DNA of 64,000 nucleotides from Alkalimonas delamerensis (GTDB taxonomy: Bacteria; Pseudomonadota; Gammaproteobacteria; Enterobacterales; Alteromonadaceae): NCBI RefSeq assembly GCF_030717955.1, contig NZ_JAUZVY010000005.1, positions 1 through 64,000 of the forward strand, in the 5' to 3' direction. Below are positions 27,029-34,600 of this stretch, one piece after another. Made by a program: the position numbers and the translations under genes. Every line of letters starts with the position of its first letter. Positions within the stretch are counted from its first letter, which is position 1. A model generated the notes under the pieces. That model did no database searches. It saw only the letters and a program-made list of their open reading frames with translations, and had not been told where the DNA came from.

Positions 27029-27967
27029 ATGAAGACAACTCAATCGCAATGCAGCGGTACCGTGCTGATGGTACCGCCGTGCCACTTTGGTTTTAATCCA
27101 GAGACTGGCCGTGACAATGCATTTCAGCACCAGCCACAGCTAACAACGGAAGCTCTGCAACAACAGGCCATGGCCGAGTTTAACACCATGGTGGCGACCT
27201 TGCGCCAGCAGGGTATCGAAGTGCTGCTGCTAGATACGCACCATGCCAGCCAGCCAACGCCGGATGCAGTTTTTCCCAATAACTGGTTCAGTACAACGGC
27301 TAATGGTCAGTTGGTGCTGTACCCGATGGCGACTCCCAACCGGCAAGCCGAGGTCCAACCGGGTCCTTTGACTGCCTGCCTGAATGCAGCAGGCTATCAG
27401 GTACGGCAGCAGCTGGATTTACGGCCACAGGCAACGCCTGGCCAGGCGCTGGAAGGCACCGGTGCTTTGGTGTTTGATCACCGTTTGGGCAAGGTCTATG
27501 CCGCCCGATCGCAGCGCTGCGATCCGGCGCTATTTAGGCTGCTGCCGCCAAGTTATCAGTTGGTGGACTTCGATACCGACTGTCAGGGCATGCCGGTGTA
27601 CCACACCAATGTGCTGCTTTCCATCGGAGAGCAGTTTGCGGTGGTCTGTCCCGAAGTCATTGCGGATGCGCACCGCGACAGGGTTCTGGCCGAGTTGGCC
27701 GAACAGCGGGAGCTGATTCTGATCAGCGCCCAGCAAATGCAGGCCTTTGCCGCCAACCTGCTACAACTGCGCAGCAAAAGTGGCGAGCTACTGATTGCGC
27801 TGTCCGCAACGGCGCATCAGGCGCTTTTGGCGTCGCAACGCGCTCAGTTAAGTCAGTATGGCCGCTTGCTGCCCTGCCGGGTGGATACCATCGAGCATGT
27901 CGGCGGTGGCAGTGTCCGCTGCATGTTGGCAGAGATTTTTTTACCCAAAGTTGAGGGGATGGCCTAG
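27029..27967 (+). CDS. ctlX: Citrulline utilization hydrolase CtlX-like (amidinotransferase fold)
   Basis: A guanidino-group-modifying enzyme of 312 residues. DAVFPNNWFSTT, LEGTGALVFD, DTDCQGMPVYHTNVLLSIG and GGGSVRCMLAEIF are hallmarks of the COG4874/CtlX family; the late Cys in SVRCML is the expected nucleophile and the His in VYHTN the general acid. It is annotated in relatives as citrulline or arginine-derivative hydrolase. A TATAAT at 26949-26954 suggests its own promoter. Its stop overlaps the stop of the convergent DUF3087 gene (shared CTAG). Confidence 0.82.
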   Translation: MKTTQSQCSGTVLMVPPCHFGFNPETGRDNAFQHQPQLTTEALQQQAMAEFNTMVATLRQQGIEVLLLDTHHASQPTPDAVFPNNWFSTTANGQLVLYPMATPNRQAEVQPGPLTACLNAAGYQVRQQLDLRPQATPGQALEGTGALVFDHRLGKVYAARSQRCDPALFRLLPPSYQLVDFDTDCQGMPVYHTNVLLSIGEQFAVVCPEVIADAHRDRVLAELAEQRELILISAQQMQAFAANLLQLRSKSGELLIALSATAHQALLASQRAQLSQYGRLLPCRVDTIEHVGGGSVRCMLAEIFLPKVEGMA

Positions 27968-28470
27968 TACTTCGCCAGGAGCGATCGTTGGTAATCCTCG
28001 GCTGAAATGCTCAGGCCGGCATCGGCAATTTTTTGTTGCAGCGCACTGTCGGCCTGATTCAGCTCCGACAACACCAGGGTATTGTCATCCAGTTGCCAGA
28101 TCAGCCTTGAGCCAGCGTAGCTAAAAGCCAGAATGGTCAGCGCCTCTGGCTCCAGCCGCTCGGCCGCCGCCTGAATGGCCTTGAGTTTGCGCTGGATCAG
28201 GTTCAGCTCGTGTTTCAAATCCCAGATGTAGGCCACTTCAAAAAAGTACGGGTGGCTTTTCAATCGTTTTAACGCAGTGCCTACCACTAAGCAGCCAATG
28301 ACGACCCCGGTGAAATTCAGCCAAAAGTTACCCGCACCAGGCGCTGAAAACAGCTGGATCAACAGCGTAGAGCTGCCCAGACTAATGCCAGCCAATGCCA
28401 GGATACTGGCGATGATAATGCGGTTTAAACGGCTGCGGTAGCGCTCTTTATTGATGGGCGTAAGTTGCAT
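27964..28470 (-). CDS. DUF3087 family membrane protein
   Basis: A protein of 168 residues with two N-terminal membrane helices (IIIASILALAGISLG, FWLNFTGVVIGCLVVGTAL) and a cytoplasmic C-terminal part with LKHELNLIQRKLKAI. It resembles the DUF3087 family of marine gammaproteobacteria, with MQLTPINKERYRSRLNRI at the start. The start at 28470 places the basic segment before the first helix; the frame is open for 69 more bases. Function is unknown. Confidence 0.72.
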   Translation of the reverse strand: MQLTPINKERYRSRLNRIIIASILALAGISLGSSTLLIQLFSAPGAGNFWLNFTGVVIGCLVVGTALKRLKSHPYFFEVAYIWDLKHELNLIQRKLKAIQAAAERLEPEALTILAFSYAGSRLIWQLDDNTLVLSELNQADSALQQKIADAGLSISAEDYQRSLLAKY

Positions 28471-28512
28471 GCTTGTCCAAGGTCCTGATTTTTCGCTCGG
28501 TATGGAATTAAA

Positions 28513-28533
28513 AAGGCGGCACCAGGCCGCCTT
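28513..28533 (-). terminator. Rho-independent terminator of the second S9 peptidase
   Basis: Read on the minus strand, AAGGCGGC pairs with GCCGCCTT and is followed by TTTTTAATT. It lies 20 bases past the peptidase stop. Confidence 0.82.
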
Positions 28534-28552
28534 CGTCACGATCTAACGTGGT

Positions 28553-30577
28553 TTAGCGTGGGCCGGGTTCGGCAAAACGCGTCATCCAGTCTTTGACCTG
28601 ATTGTACCAATAAATGGAGTTGTTTGGCTTTAAGATCCAGTGGTTTTCATCCGGGAAGTAGATCATCCTTGACTCGACGCCACGGCTTTGCAGGGTACGG
28701 AACAACTCAAAGCCCTGACCCACCGGCACCCGGTAGTCAAGCTGACCGTGGATCACCAGGGTCGGGGTGTTGAAGTTACCGGCAAAGTAGTGCGGTGAAA
28801 TGGACTTGTAAATTTCCGGGTTGTCCCAGTAATTGCCAAAACGGGTGGAGTGCACGGCAAAGTCGGCCGACATCTGTGAGTACATGTTGTACACCGCCGC
28901 ATGGATCAGCAGCGCGTTAAACGGATGCTCCTGGCCCAGAATGATGGAGCTTAAGTAACCGCCATAGCTGGCGCCACCGGCCACCATCCGCTCGTTGTCG
29001 ATCCAGTCTTTTTCTTTGAACCAGTCGGCAGCGCGCAGTACGTCGTACAGTGGGGCTGTTTTCCAATCCGGGTTGATGCTGTCAGCAAAGTCCTGGCCAA
29101 AGCCGCTGGAGCCGTGGAAGTTAGGCCAGGCGGTAACATAGCCCCAGGACGCAAAAGTCTGCGCATTCCAGCGGTAATGGAAACCATCGGTAATGGCGTT
29201 GTGCGGGCCGCCGTGAATCAGCAAAAACAGTGGGTATTGTTTGCTGCGGTCAAAGCCTGGTGGGTAATGCACCCACATTTGAATGTCCTGACCGTTGTGG
29301 CCCTGGTAAGTGACGGACTCATAGGTACCCATGTCGACATCGGCCAGCACCTCATCGTTAAAGTTGTCCAGTCGGGTCAGGTTGCCGTTGCGTGGGTTGA
29401 TCCGCACCAGCCGTGCCGGGTACAGGAAGCTTTCGTTGGTGGCGACCAAAGTGCCATTGCTGGCAATGGCCGGACGACCAAAGTTGGTGTCTGCTGTCAC
29501 AGCGCGGACATTGCCATTGCGGGCATTGATGTGGTAAATCCGCGAGGTACCGGCATCGTCAATGGCGGCGTAAAAACCACGGCTGTCGTGAGTCCAGCTG
29601 AAGTTGGACACTGAGCGATCCCAGTTGGTGGTAATTTCGCGCTCATTGCGACGGGCCAGATCCAGCAACACCAGGTTGGCGGTATCGGCATAAAAACCGT
29701 GAATGCGCTGGCGGGTAAAGGCCAGGGTTTTGCCATCCGGGCTAAACTGTGGGTTGGCATCCGGTGCTTGGTTGCCAGCGGTCAGGTTTTCAGCTTCGCT
29801 GCCACCAATGCGGGCCAGGAAAATATCAATTTTGGCATCGACTTGGTTGTCCCAGCCATTGGCGTTAAAGGCGATGTAACGCTCGGATGGGTCAATGTCG
29901 TAGCTGCCAGAGCCTTGGCTGGAGCGTGGTAACTCAATTCCCAGTGGCTGGGTAATGGCTTCGACTTCGCCACCGGCTGCCGGGATCCGAAACACATGGG
30001 CCTGGCGACGCTCATCAATCCAGTGATCAAAGTGCGAGTAAGGCAGTGCATTCCATTCCTGGCCCGAGGCTTTGTTGTCGCGGTCCGCTTTTAATTGGTC
30101 GCGCATTTCATCCCAGCTTTGCTCCGGGAAGATGCGGCTGATGAAATACAGATGCTGGCCAACCCATTTGATGCCATAAACCCCGGTGGGTACTTCTGTT
30201 AAGCGCTGGGCTTCACCCGGACGGTCCATCGGCAGCAGGTAAATCTGGCCGGCATCGTCTTTGTGACGCTGGCTGATAAAGGCCAGGGTTTTGCCGTCTG
30301 GCGAAAAGGTCGCTTCACTGACACGCAAACCCTCAGCGGTGATTGGGTGTTTGGCGGAGCCATCAGCAGCAAACCACCACAGTTGGGTGCTGCCCTGATC
30401 GGCGGGTACATCAAAACTGGTCACTGGCGCAACGATGTGCTCACCCTTGGGGGAAATCACCGGGGCGCCAATTCGTTTCAGCTCCCAGATGAGCTCGGCA
30501 CTGAGTAGTTTTTGCTCTGCCAGTACTGCCGACAGCGGCAGCAACCAGCACAGCAGCAGGATACCTAGTTTTCTCAC
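28553..30577 (-). CDS. S9 family peptidase (prolyl oligopeptidase family), secreted
   Basis: A protein of 674 residues with signal peptide MRKLGILLLCWLLPLSAVLA. The propeller repeats (SPDGKTLAF twice, KGEH) come first. The catalytic domain has HGGPHN, the nucleophile in GGASYGG (Ser537), Asp in GQLDYRVPVG and His in DENHW. It resembles the APEH/DAP subgroup, where long-chain dipeptidyl aminopeptidases reside. It is only distantly like the S9 peptidase at 362-2392 (different nucleophile motif), so it is not a recent duplicate. It is likely involved in periplasmic peptide breakdown. Confidence 0.9.
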   Translation of the reverse strand: MRKLGILLLCWLLPLSAVLAEQKLLSAELIWELKRIGAPVISPKGEHIVAPVTSFDVPADQGSTQLWWFAADGSAKHPITAEGLRVSEATFSPDGKTLAFISQRHKDDAGQIYLLPMDRPGEAQRLTEVPTGVYGIKWVGQHLYFISRIFPEQSWDEMRDQLKADRDNKASGQEWNALPYSHFDHWIDERRQAHVFRIPAAGGEVEAITQPLGIELPRSSQGSGSYDIDPSERYIAFNANGWDNQVDAKIDIFLARIGGSEAENLTAGNQAPDANPQFSPDGKTLAFTRQRIHGFYADTANLVLLDLARRNEREITTNWDRSVSNFSWTHDSRGFYAAIDDAGTSRIYHINARNGNVRAVTADTNFGRPAIASNGTLVATNESFLYPARLVRINPRNGNLTRLDNFNDEVLADVDMGTYESVTYQGHNGQDIQMWVHYPPGFDRSKQYPLFLLIHGGPHNAITDGFHYRWNAQTFASWGYVTAWPNFHGSSGFGQDFADSINPDWKTAPLYDVLRAADWFKEKDWIDNERMVAGGASYGGYLSSIILGQEHPFNALLIHAAVYNMYSQMSADFAVHSTRFGNYWDNPEIYKSISPHYFAGNFNTPTLVIHGQLDYRVPVGQGFELFRTLQSRGVESRMIYFPDENHWILKPNNSIYWYNQVKDWMTRFAEPGPR

Positions 30578-30721
30578 AGGCGTGTCTCCTTGGTTGATCT
30601 TATTATGGGTCGATAAAAAACAGCCCTAGTATACTAGCACAGACGCAGCCCAGAGCGGTTATTGGTCGCAGCACTGCGGGTTTTGAGCGGTTTTTGCTTT
30701 GGGTATGGTACACTTTGAAGC

Positions 30722-31156
30722 ATGACGCCCTGGTACGAACGGGTGCCAGCCCCAGCCTTGCTGGCAGACATTGTCCTGGTGGTGCACGGCCTGATCGTGC
30801 TTTTTGTGCTGGGTGGCTTGCTGCTGACTTTAGTCGGTGGTTGGCGTGGCTGGCACTGGGTGCGCAACAGCACTTTCCGCCTGACGCAACTAGCTGTGGT
30901 GGCCGTAGTGCTGGTGCAAAGCCTGCGCGGCCGTTATTGCCCGCTGACCTACTGGGAGGTTGATCTGCGCCGGGCAGCCGGACAGGACGGTTTTGATGTT
31001 TCCTTCATCGAGTACTGGGTCTCCAACCTGATTTACTACGATGCACCCGCCTGGGTTTTTACGGTCGGCTACAGCGTATTTTTTTGTTGTATGCTGCTTA
31101 GCTGGTATTGGTTTCCACCGAGGTTGTTGCAGCGCAAGCGCTATAAGGATAAATAA
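30722..31156 (+). CDS. DUF2784 family membrane protein
   Basis: A protein of 144 residues with about four membrane helices. The family pattern is VVHGLIVLFVLGGLLL, then RGRYCPLTYWEVDLRRAAG (with the conserved CPLT.WE), FIEYWVSNLIYYDAPAWVFTVGYSVF. Function is unknown. The stop overlaps the start of the next gene by one base, so they form a pair. Confidence 0.85.
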   Translation: MTPWYERVPAPALLADIVLVVHGLIVLFVLGGLLLTLVGGWRGWHWVRNSTFRLTQLAVVAVVLVQSLRGRYCPLTYWEVDLRRAAGQDGFDVSFIEYWVSNLIYYDAPAWVFTVGYSVFFCCMLLSWYWFPPRLLQRKRYKDK

Positions 31157-31620
31157 TGCAGATTTGGGTCGATGCCGATGCTTGCCCTGCGGTCATTAAA
31201 GATATTTTGTACCGGGCGGCGGAGCGCACCAAAATTCAGCTGACGCTGGTGGCCAATCAATCGCTGCGGGTACCGGCGTCGTCTTACATTCGTTCCTTGC
31301 GGGTAGAGCAGGGCTTTGATGTGGCCGACAATGAAATTGTGCGGCGGGTAGCGCCTGGCGATCTGGTGATCACCGGCGATATTCCTCTGGCCGCAGAAGT
31401 GCTGGCAAAACAGGGGCAGGCGCTGAATCCGCGTGGCGAGTTGTACCGGCAGGACACCATTGCGCAAAAGCTGACCATGCGTGATTTTATGGACACCATG
31501 CGCAGCAGCGGCATTCATACCGGTGGGCCGGCCAGTTTAAGTCAAAGCGATCGCAAAGCATTCGCTGCCGAACTGGATACCATTTTAAACCGCTACCAGC
31601 GCAGCAAACCGGCGCTATAG
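31156..31620 (+). CDS. yaiI: YaiI/YqxD family (DUF188) protein
   Basis: A PIN-like-fold protein of 154 residues. IWVDADACPAVIKDILYRAAER, SLRVP, GFDVADNEIV, DLVITGDIPLA and the C-terminal SGIHTGGPASLSQSDRKAFAAELD are all family hallmarks, with acidic residues placed as in PIN nucleases. No activity is established. It is translationally coupled to the DUF2784 gene. Confidence 0.93.
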   Translation: MQIWVDADACPAVIKDILYRAAERTKIQLTLVANQSLRVPASSYIRSLRVEQGFDVADNEIVRRVAPGDLVITGDIPLAAEVLAKQGQALNPRGELYRQDTIAQKLTMRDFMDTMRSSGIHTGGPASLSQSDRKAFAAELDTILNRYQRSKPAL

Positions 31621-31827
31621 CCGGTTGATTTGCTCTTTTAATTGGTAGGATTTGTCGGTGACAATGCTTTCTAACGTGCTGACCCGCTCTTTCAAGCGCT
31701 TAATTTCATCCTCCAATGCCTGCACATCGGCTTTGTTGGTGCGGTGTTTGTTTTTGCTGTAGGTCTCATAGGCCGAGTAGGCCAGGCCGCCAACGATGGC
31801 AATGGCTGCAATTTCAAAAGGTCCCAT
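31615..31827 (-). CDS. Small membrane protein with coiled coil, PspB-like
   Basis: A protein of 70 residues: an N-terminal membrane helix (FEIAAIAIVGGLAYSAYETY) and a C-terminal coiled coil, VQALEDEIKRLKERVSTLESIVTD. The layout and the LKERVSTLESI segment are like phage-shock protein B, which activates PspF at the inner membrane. No other psp gene is nearby, so this is only a resemblance. The start at 31827 has GGAG 9 bases upstream; the frame is open for 51 more bases. It overlaps the end of the convergent yaiI gene by 6 bases. Confidence 0.65.
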   Translation of the reverse strand: MGPFEIAAIAIVGGLAYSAYETYSKNKHRTNKADVQALEDEIKRLKERVSTLESIVTDKSYQLKEQINRL

Positions 31828-32021
31828 CTGTGTTGCTCCATGTTGTTTAATTCGACGAATCTGTGTACTTACAAGCAAAGCAAAAAAGATACCAGAACTG
31901 AAATCACAATAAAATCAATGCTTTGATGAAATGTGCCTGAGCGTAAGTTCGTCGATATCGCAATATTTTAGTCTGTTTTACCACCTGTGGATGCTAAACT
32001 AAAGCGCAAAATCACCGCAAA

Positions 32022-32546
32022 ATGCAAACAACGATGACCGACGAAGACTGGATGCGCCATGCGATGCTGCTGGCGGAGCGAGCCGAGCAGCAAGGGGAGG
32101 TGCCGGTAGGGGCTGTGCTGGTGCAGGATGGCAACATTCTGGGCGAGGGCTGGAATCAAATGATCAGTCGTAACGATCCTTCTGCCCATGCCGAAATGCA
32201 GGCCGTGCGTGAGGCGGCGGCTGCTATTGCCAATTATCGGCTGCTCGATACCACCCTGTACGTCACGCTGGAGCCCTGCAGCATGTGCGCCGGCATGTTG
32301 GTGCATAGCCGCATCACGCGTCTGGTGTTTGGGGCCAGCGATTACAAAACCGGGGCAGCAGGTTCGGTGATGGATCTGGTGCGGCATCCACAGCTCAATC
32401 ACCAACTTGAGGTGACAGCAGGGGTCCTAGCAGAGGCGTGCAGCGCCCAGTTATCGGCGTTTTTTCAAAAAAGAAGGCAGGAAAAAAAAGCGGCCCGGCA
32501 GCAGGCTGCGGCTCAGGCGCCGCAGCAAGCCGGGGATGTGGGTTGA
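32022..32546 (+). CDS. tadA: tRNA(adenine34) deaminase
   Basis: Converts A34 to inosine in tRNA-Arg(ACG). A protein of 174 residues with zinc-site motifs HAEM (AHAEMQAVREAA, His and catalytic Glu) and PCSMCAGMLVHSRI (two Cys), plus the substrate segment GEVPVGAVLV. A basic C-terminal tail (RRQEKKAARQQ) extends beyond E. coli TadA. In many relatives mltF lies between tadA and purL; here the accessory region takes that place. Confidence 0.96.
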   Translation: MQTTMTDEDWMRHAMLLAERAEQQGEVPVGAVLVQDGNILGEGWNQMISRNDPSAHAEMQAVREAAAAIANYRLLDTTLYVTLEPCSMCAGMLVHSRITRLVFGASDYKTGAAGSVMDLVRHPQLNHQLEVTAGVLAEACSAQLSAFFQKRRQEKKAARQQAAAQAPQQAGDVG

Positions 32547-32689
32547 GCACAACCTTGTTGGATTTGAAAGTTACGGCGACGGCGGTGCATTTTTAAGGTT
32601 TCAATGCTGCGCTGAATACGCCGACGGGTTGAGCTGACGTTCACAATGCGCCGTTTGCGCAGTTGCACTGGTTTTTTTCGTTTCATCAT
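32513..32689 (-). CDS. Arginine-rich 58-residue protein antisense to the tadA 3' end
   Basis: A short open frame of 58 residues with a strong ribosome site (AAGGAGG, 7 bases before ATG). The product begins MMKRKKPVQLRKRR and contains STRRRIQRSIETLKMHRRRR, with a less basic tail holding CAQPTSPACC. About 35 percent of the first 40 residues are Arg or Lys, as in small ribosome-associated or nucleic-acid-binding proteins. The last 34 bases overlap tadA on the opposite strand. It is not a family I recognise. The support is the ribosome site and the biased composition. Confidence 0.6.
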   Translation of the reverse strand: MMKRKKPVQLRKRRIVNVSSTRRRIQRSIETLKMHRRRRNFQIQQGCAQPTSPACCGA

Positions 32690-32885
32690 AAGGCCTCCTT
32701 GGCCTGAAAATTGGGTCTAGTCAGTGGTGGTGACTTTACGCTAAAGGTGCGTTGCTGGGTCACTTATTGCTGTATAGACAAGATGGCAGTATAACAAGTT
32801 CCGTGCTGGTGAGTGGTTGTTTTTTGCTGCTGGCTGGTTGAAGGCTTGGCGTTTGCCTCACCTTAAGGATCTGGCCCCGAAGGTT

Positions 32886-32954
32886 ATGAATACCCCAGGT
32901 ACTTCCTGTTTTGAAGTAAAGACTCAGTCCCTTGTGCTTGAAAGTTCAAATCAT
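32886..32954 (-). pseudogene. higB toxin relic (5' part, nonsense codon at position 3)
   Basis: Read from 32954, the frame gives MI*TFKHKGLSLYFKTGSTWGIH. The HigB toxin at 34120-34398 begins MIRSFKHKGLAKFFKSGSTAGIQ, so about 15 of 23 positions agree. Codon 3 is TGA where the intact gene has CGA. Past this point similarity is lost. It is a decayed second copy of a higB-type toxin gene; no higA relic was found beside it. The rest of the 330-base stretch from tadA to relE shows no other gene. Confidence 0.7.
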
Positions 32955-33026
32955 GGATTAGAGTGTGGCGTGTTGCGCAACGATGTCAAGCTGCATGACG
33001 CCCAGTTATGCCTGTACTGGACCATC

Positions 33027-33311
33027 TCAGGTTCTCTTTTTGATAGATGAGTAGACCTTGCCCTTTTCCCGCTTGCCTACAGCAAGTACATACACAAGCA
33101 GCTCATCGTCAACAACCTCATAGGCTAACCGGTACCCAGCGGAGCGAAGTTTGATTTTGTACACTGAGTCATAGCCGCTTAATTTGTCAGCTGGCACTCT
33201 GGGATTTTCCATTCGCTCTGCCAGCTTTTTCTTGAACTGGCTCCTGATCGGGGCACCAAGCTTTTCCCATTCCTTCAGCGCAGCCGGAAGAAAGCGGAGC
33301 TTATAAGTCAT
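33027..33311 (-). CDS. RelE/StbE family toxin
   Basis: A protein of 94 residues with the RelE fold pattern: YKLRFLPAALKEWEKL, then KLSGYDSVYKIKLRSAGYRLAYEVVDDELLVYVLAVGKREKGKVY. RelE toxins cut mRNA in the ribosomal A site. The start overlaps the antitoxin gene by 11 bases, typical of a coupled module with the antitoxin first. The relE-type residues in KIKLRSAGYRL and the C-terminal Y are in place, so the toxin looks intact. Confidence 0.92.
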   Translation of the reverse strand: MTYKLRFLPAALKEWEKLGAPIRSQFKKKLAERMENPRVPADKLSGYDSVYKIKLRSAGYRLAYEVVDDELLVYVLAVGKREKGKVYSSIKKRT

Positions 33312-33552
33312 CCAGCGACACCGTTATAGCCTGATCTTTGTCGCCACGACGTTCCTCAACAAGTTGGGTTAGCTCATAGTCGTCGATCATGTCCATCAGA
33401 GCCTCGTAGGTCTCCGCTGGAATCAGGTAGGCCGCCGGCTTGTTGTGATTTAACACTGCTATAGGTGAACCACTGGCCTGGGCAAGCAGGGCTGAAGGAT
33501 TTTTCTTTAATTCTGAGATGCTTACAGAAAGGTCTGCCAATACTTGACGCAT
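33301..33552 (-). CDS. RelB/StbD-like antitoxin (Phd/YefM superfamily)
   Basis: A protein of 83 residues: an N-terminal DNA-binding part with VSISELKKNPSALLAQASGSPIAVLNHNKPAAYLIPAETYEAL, the StbD pattern, and an acidic C-terminal tail (DDYELTQLVEERRGDKDQ) that would wrap the toxin. It represses its own promoter in known cases; a 14-bp palindrome lies 11 bases upstream of the start. Confidence 0.92.
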   Translation of the reverse strand: MRQVLADLSVSISELKKNPSALLAQASGSPIAVLNHNKPAAYLIPAETYEALMDMIDDYELTQLVEERRGDKDQAITVSLDDL

Positions 33553-33562
33553 AAAAACCTCT

Positions 33563-33576
33563 ATATAGGTCTATAT
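33563..33576 (-). promoter_or_regulatory. Candidate operator of the relBE module
   Basis: ATATAG and CTATAT form a palindrome around GT, 11 bases upstream of the antitoxin ATG. It lies in an AT-rich promoter stretch, so it could also be chance. Confidence 0.4.
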
Positions 33577-33611
33577 TTTGGTCATATATTAGCTCATATT
33601 GGCGCTGAATG

Positions 33612-33725
33612 CTACGTGCTTGTACTAATAACGCTCGGCTCGATTCGAAACAAGTCGCGGTACGCTTGTTGCCGCTCAGTATCACTCGCTGCAAAGGCCA
33701 GATGCACTCGGGGAAGTCGTGCCAT
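33612..33725 (-). pseudogene. Relic of a REP-associated (Y1_Tnp) transposase
   Basis: A 37-codon frame starts MARLPR, the common beginning of Y1_Tnp transposases, and jumps to SDTERQQAYRDLFR, which matches the late segment (D.ERQ.AYR.LF) of the same family. The middle, including the HUH residues and the catalytic Tyr, is missing. I read it as a transposase gene with a large internal deletion. Confidence 0.55.
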
Positions 33726-33821
33726 CACTAAACCTCTAGGTTTTGTGGATTAAATAGATTTAAGCTAAGTCTATTTTATTTTTATCTGACTCCCGAATTT
33801 CTTGTCTGGTTAAGTGTTGTT

Positions 33822-34109
33822 TCAGGCTGCAACAAGCTTCTTCACGTTGAGCTCTTTGCGATGCTGCTCGGCATGCCAGAGCTCATATTGCGACTGCTGA
33901 TTCAGCCAGCTTTCTGCAGAAGTATCAAAAGCAATAGAGAGCCGGATCGCCATTTCGGGACTGATACCGGCCTTACCATTCAACACTGCACTCAACGTTT
34001 TTCGGCTGACTCCCAATGCCTCTGCCGCCGCCGTGACAGAGATCCCAAGGGGCTCAAGACAAAGCTCTCGCAGTACTTCACCCGGATGCGGAGGGTTGTG
34101 CATTAACAT
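33822..34109 (-). CDS. higA: HigA family antitoxin
   Basis: A protein of 95 residues with the HigA/XRE helix-turn-helix: HPGEVLRELCLEPLGISVTAAAEALGVSRKTLSAVLNGKAGISPEMAIRLS. The HPGE..REL start and NGKAGIS turn are typical. The start at 34109 is chosen because GAGGT lies 7 bases upstream; the frame opens earlier inside the toxin gene. It follows the toxin gene with a 10-base gap, the reverse order that defines higBA. Confidence 0.92.
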   Translation of the reverse strand: MLMHNPPHPGEVLRELCLEPLGISVTAAAEALGVSRKTLSAVLNGKAGISPEMAIRLSIAFDTSAESWLNQQSQYELWHAEQHRKELNVKKLVAA

Positions 34110-34119
34110 TTGCGGTACC

Positions 34120-34398
34120 TCAGTGATAATCTTCGTAGTCCACAATCTCGGCATCTCCGTCTTCGAACCGGAAGGTCACTCGCCAGTTACCACTAACTGT
34201 CACTGACCAAATTCCGGCTCGGTGACCAGAGAGTTCGTGCAAACGAAGACCAGGTAAGTCCATATCTTTGGCATTCGCCGCTGCATTCAATCTACCGAGA
34301 ATGAGCCGAAGCCTCTTCGCGTGGGCGGCCTGAATCCCTGCAGTGCTGCCGGACTTGAAGAATTTTGCCAAGCCCTTGTGTTTGAAGCTTCGAATCAT
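34120..34398 (-). CDS. higB: HigB/RelE-type toxin
   Basis: A protein of 92 residues: IRSFKHKGLAKFFKSGSTAGI at the N-terminus, LHELSGHRAGIWSVTVSGNWRVTFRFEDGDAEIVDYEDYH at the end, the pattern of HigB mRNA interferases. The final DYEDYH is family-typical. It is an intact toxin gene upstream of higA. A decayed relative of its 5' end lies 1.4 kb to the left. Confidence 0.92.
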   Translation of the reverse strand: MIRSFKHKGLAKFFKSGSTAGIQAAHAKRLRLILGRLNAAANAKDMDLPGLRLHELSGHRAGIWSVTVSGNWRVTFRFEDGDAEIVDYEDYH

Positions 34399-34472
34399 TC
34401 TTTGAATGTAACTTGTAACGTATCGGGTGTCAAATTAGCTGGGCTTGCAACCATACCTGCACGTATTAGCGC

Positions 34473-34511
34473 CTTAAACGTTGCATCATCACGCTGATTT
34501 ATTTGTTAGCC
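34473..34511 (-). other. Possible short or degenerate attC site (site F)
   Basis: On the minus strand it starts GGCTAACAA, exactly like the clear attC sites, and ends in CAACGTTTAAG, a poor match to GTTRRRY. The 39-bp spacing is unusually short. It would close the cassette holding tacAT. The first base pairs match the cassette start (TTAGTT) only with two G-T pairs. Confidence 0.4.
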
Positions 34512-34514
34512 TGT

Positions 34515-34529
34515 GTGCCAAAGTGACAC
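34515..34529 (+). promoter_or_regulatory. Second, imperfect operator-like copy upstream of tacA
   Basis: GTGCCAAAGTGACAC, the same length as the perfect palindrome at 34570 and matching its left arm exactly; the right arm is GTGACAC instead of TTGGCAC. The two copies are 55 bp apart, close to five helical turns. Confidence 0.5.
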
Positions 34530-34569
34530 AAAGATTGCTTATTGCGCACTTTAACACCATAATAGCCAT

Positions 34570-34584
34570 GTGCCAATTTGGCAC
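34570..34584 (+). promoter_or_regulatory. Candidate TacA operator
   Basis: A perfect palindrome, GTGCCAA-T-TTGGCAC, ends 16 bases before the tacA ATG. TacA-type antitoxins repress their own operon by binding such sites. Confidence 0.65.
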
Positions 34585-34600
34585 GGTAGGAGATAAAACT

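Noticed and set aside
30626..30637. CTAGTATACTAG, a 12-bp perfect palindrome upstream of the second S9 peptidase
   Set aside because: No link to a regulator, and one short palindrome is not enough to call an operator.
32817..33050. 77-codon open frame on the plus strand left of relE
   Set aside because: No ribosome site, and it is antisense to the higB relic. It looks like a by-product.
33544..33753. 69-codon open frame on the plus strand over the relBE promoter
   Set aside because: It covers the relB operator and the antisense of the transposase relic. No ribosome site.
33727..33815. Possible further attC between higBA and the transposase relic (ACTTAAC to GTTTAGT on the minus strand)
   Set aside because: Box matches alone are expected by chance in AT-rich DNA, and no inner hairpin or match to a cassette end was found.
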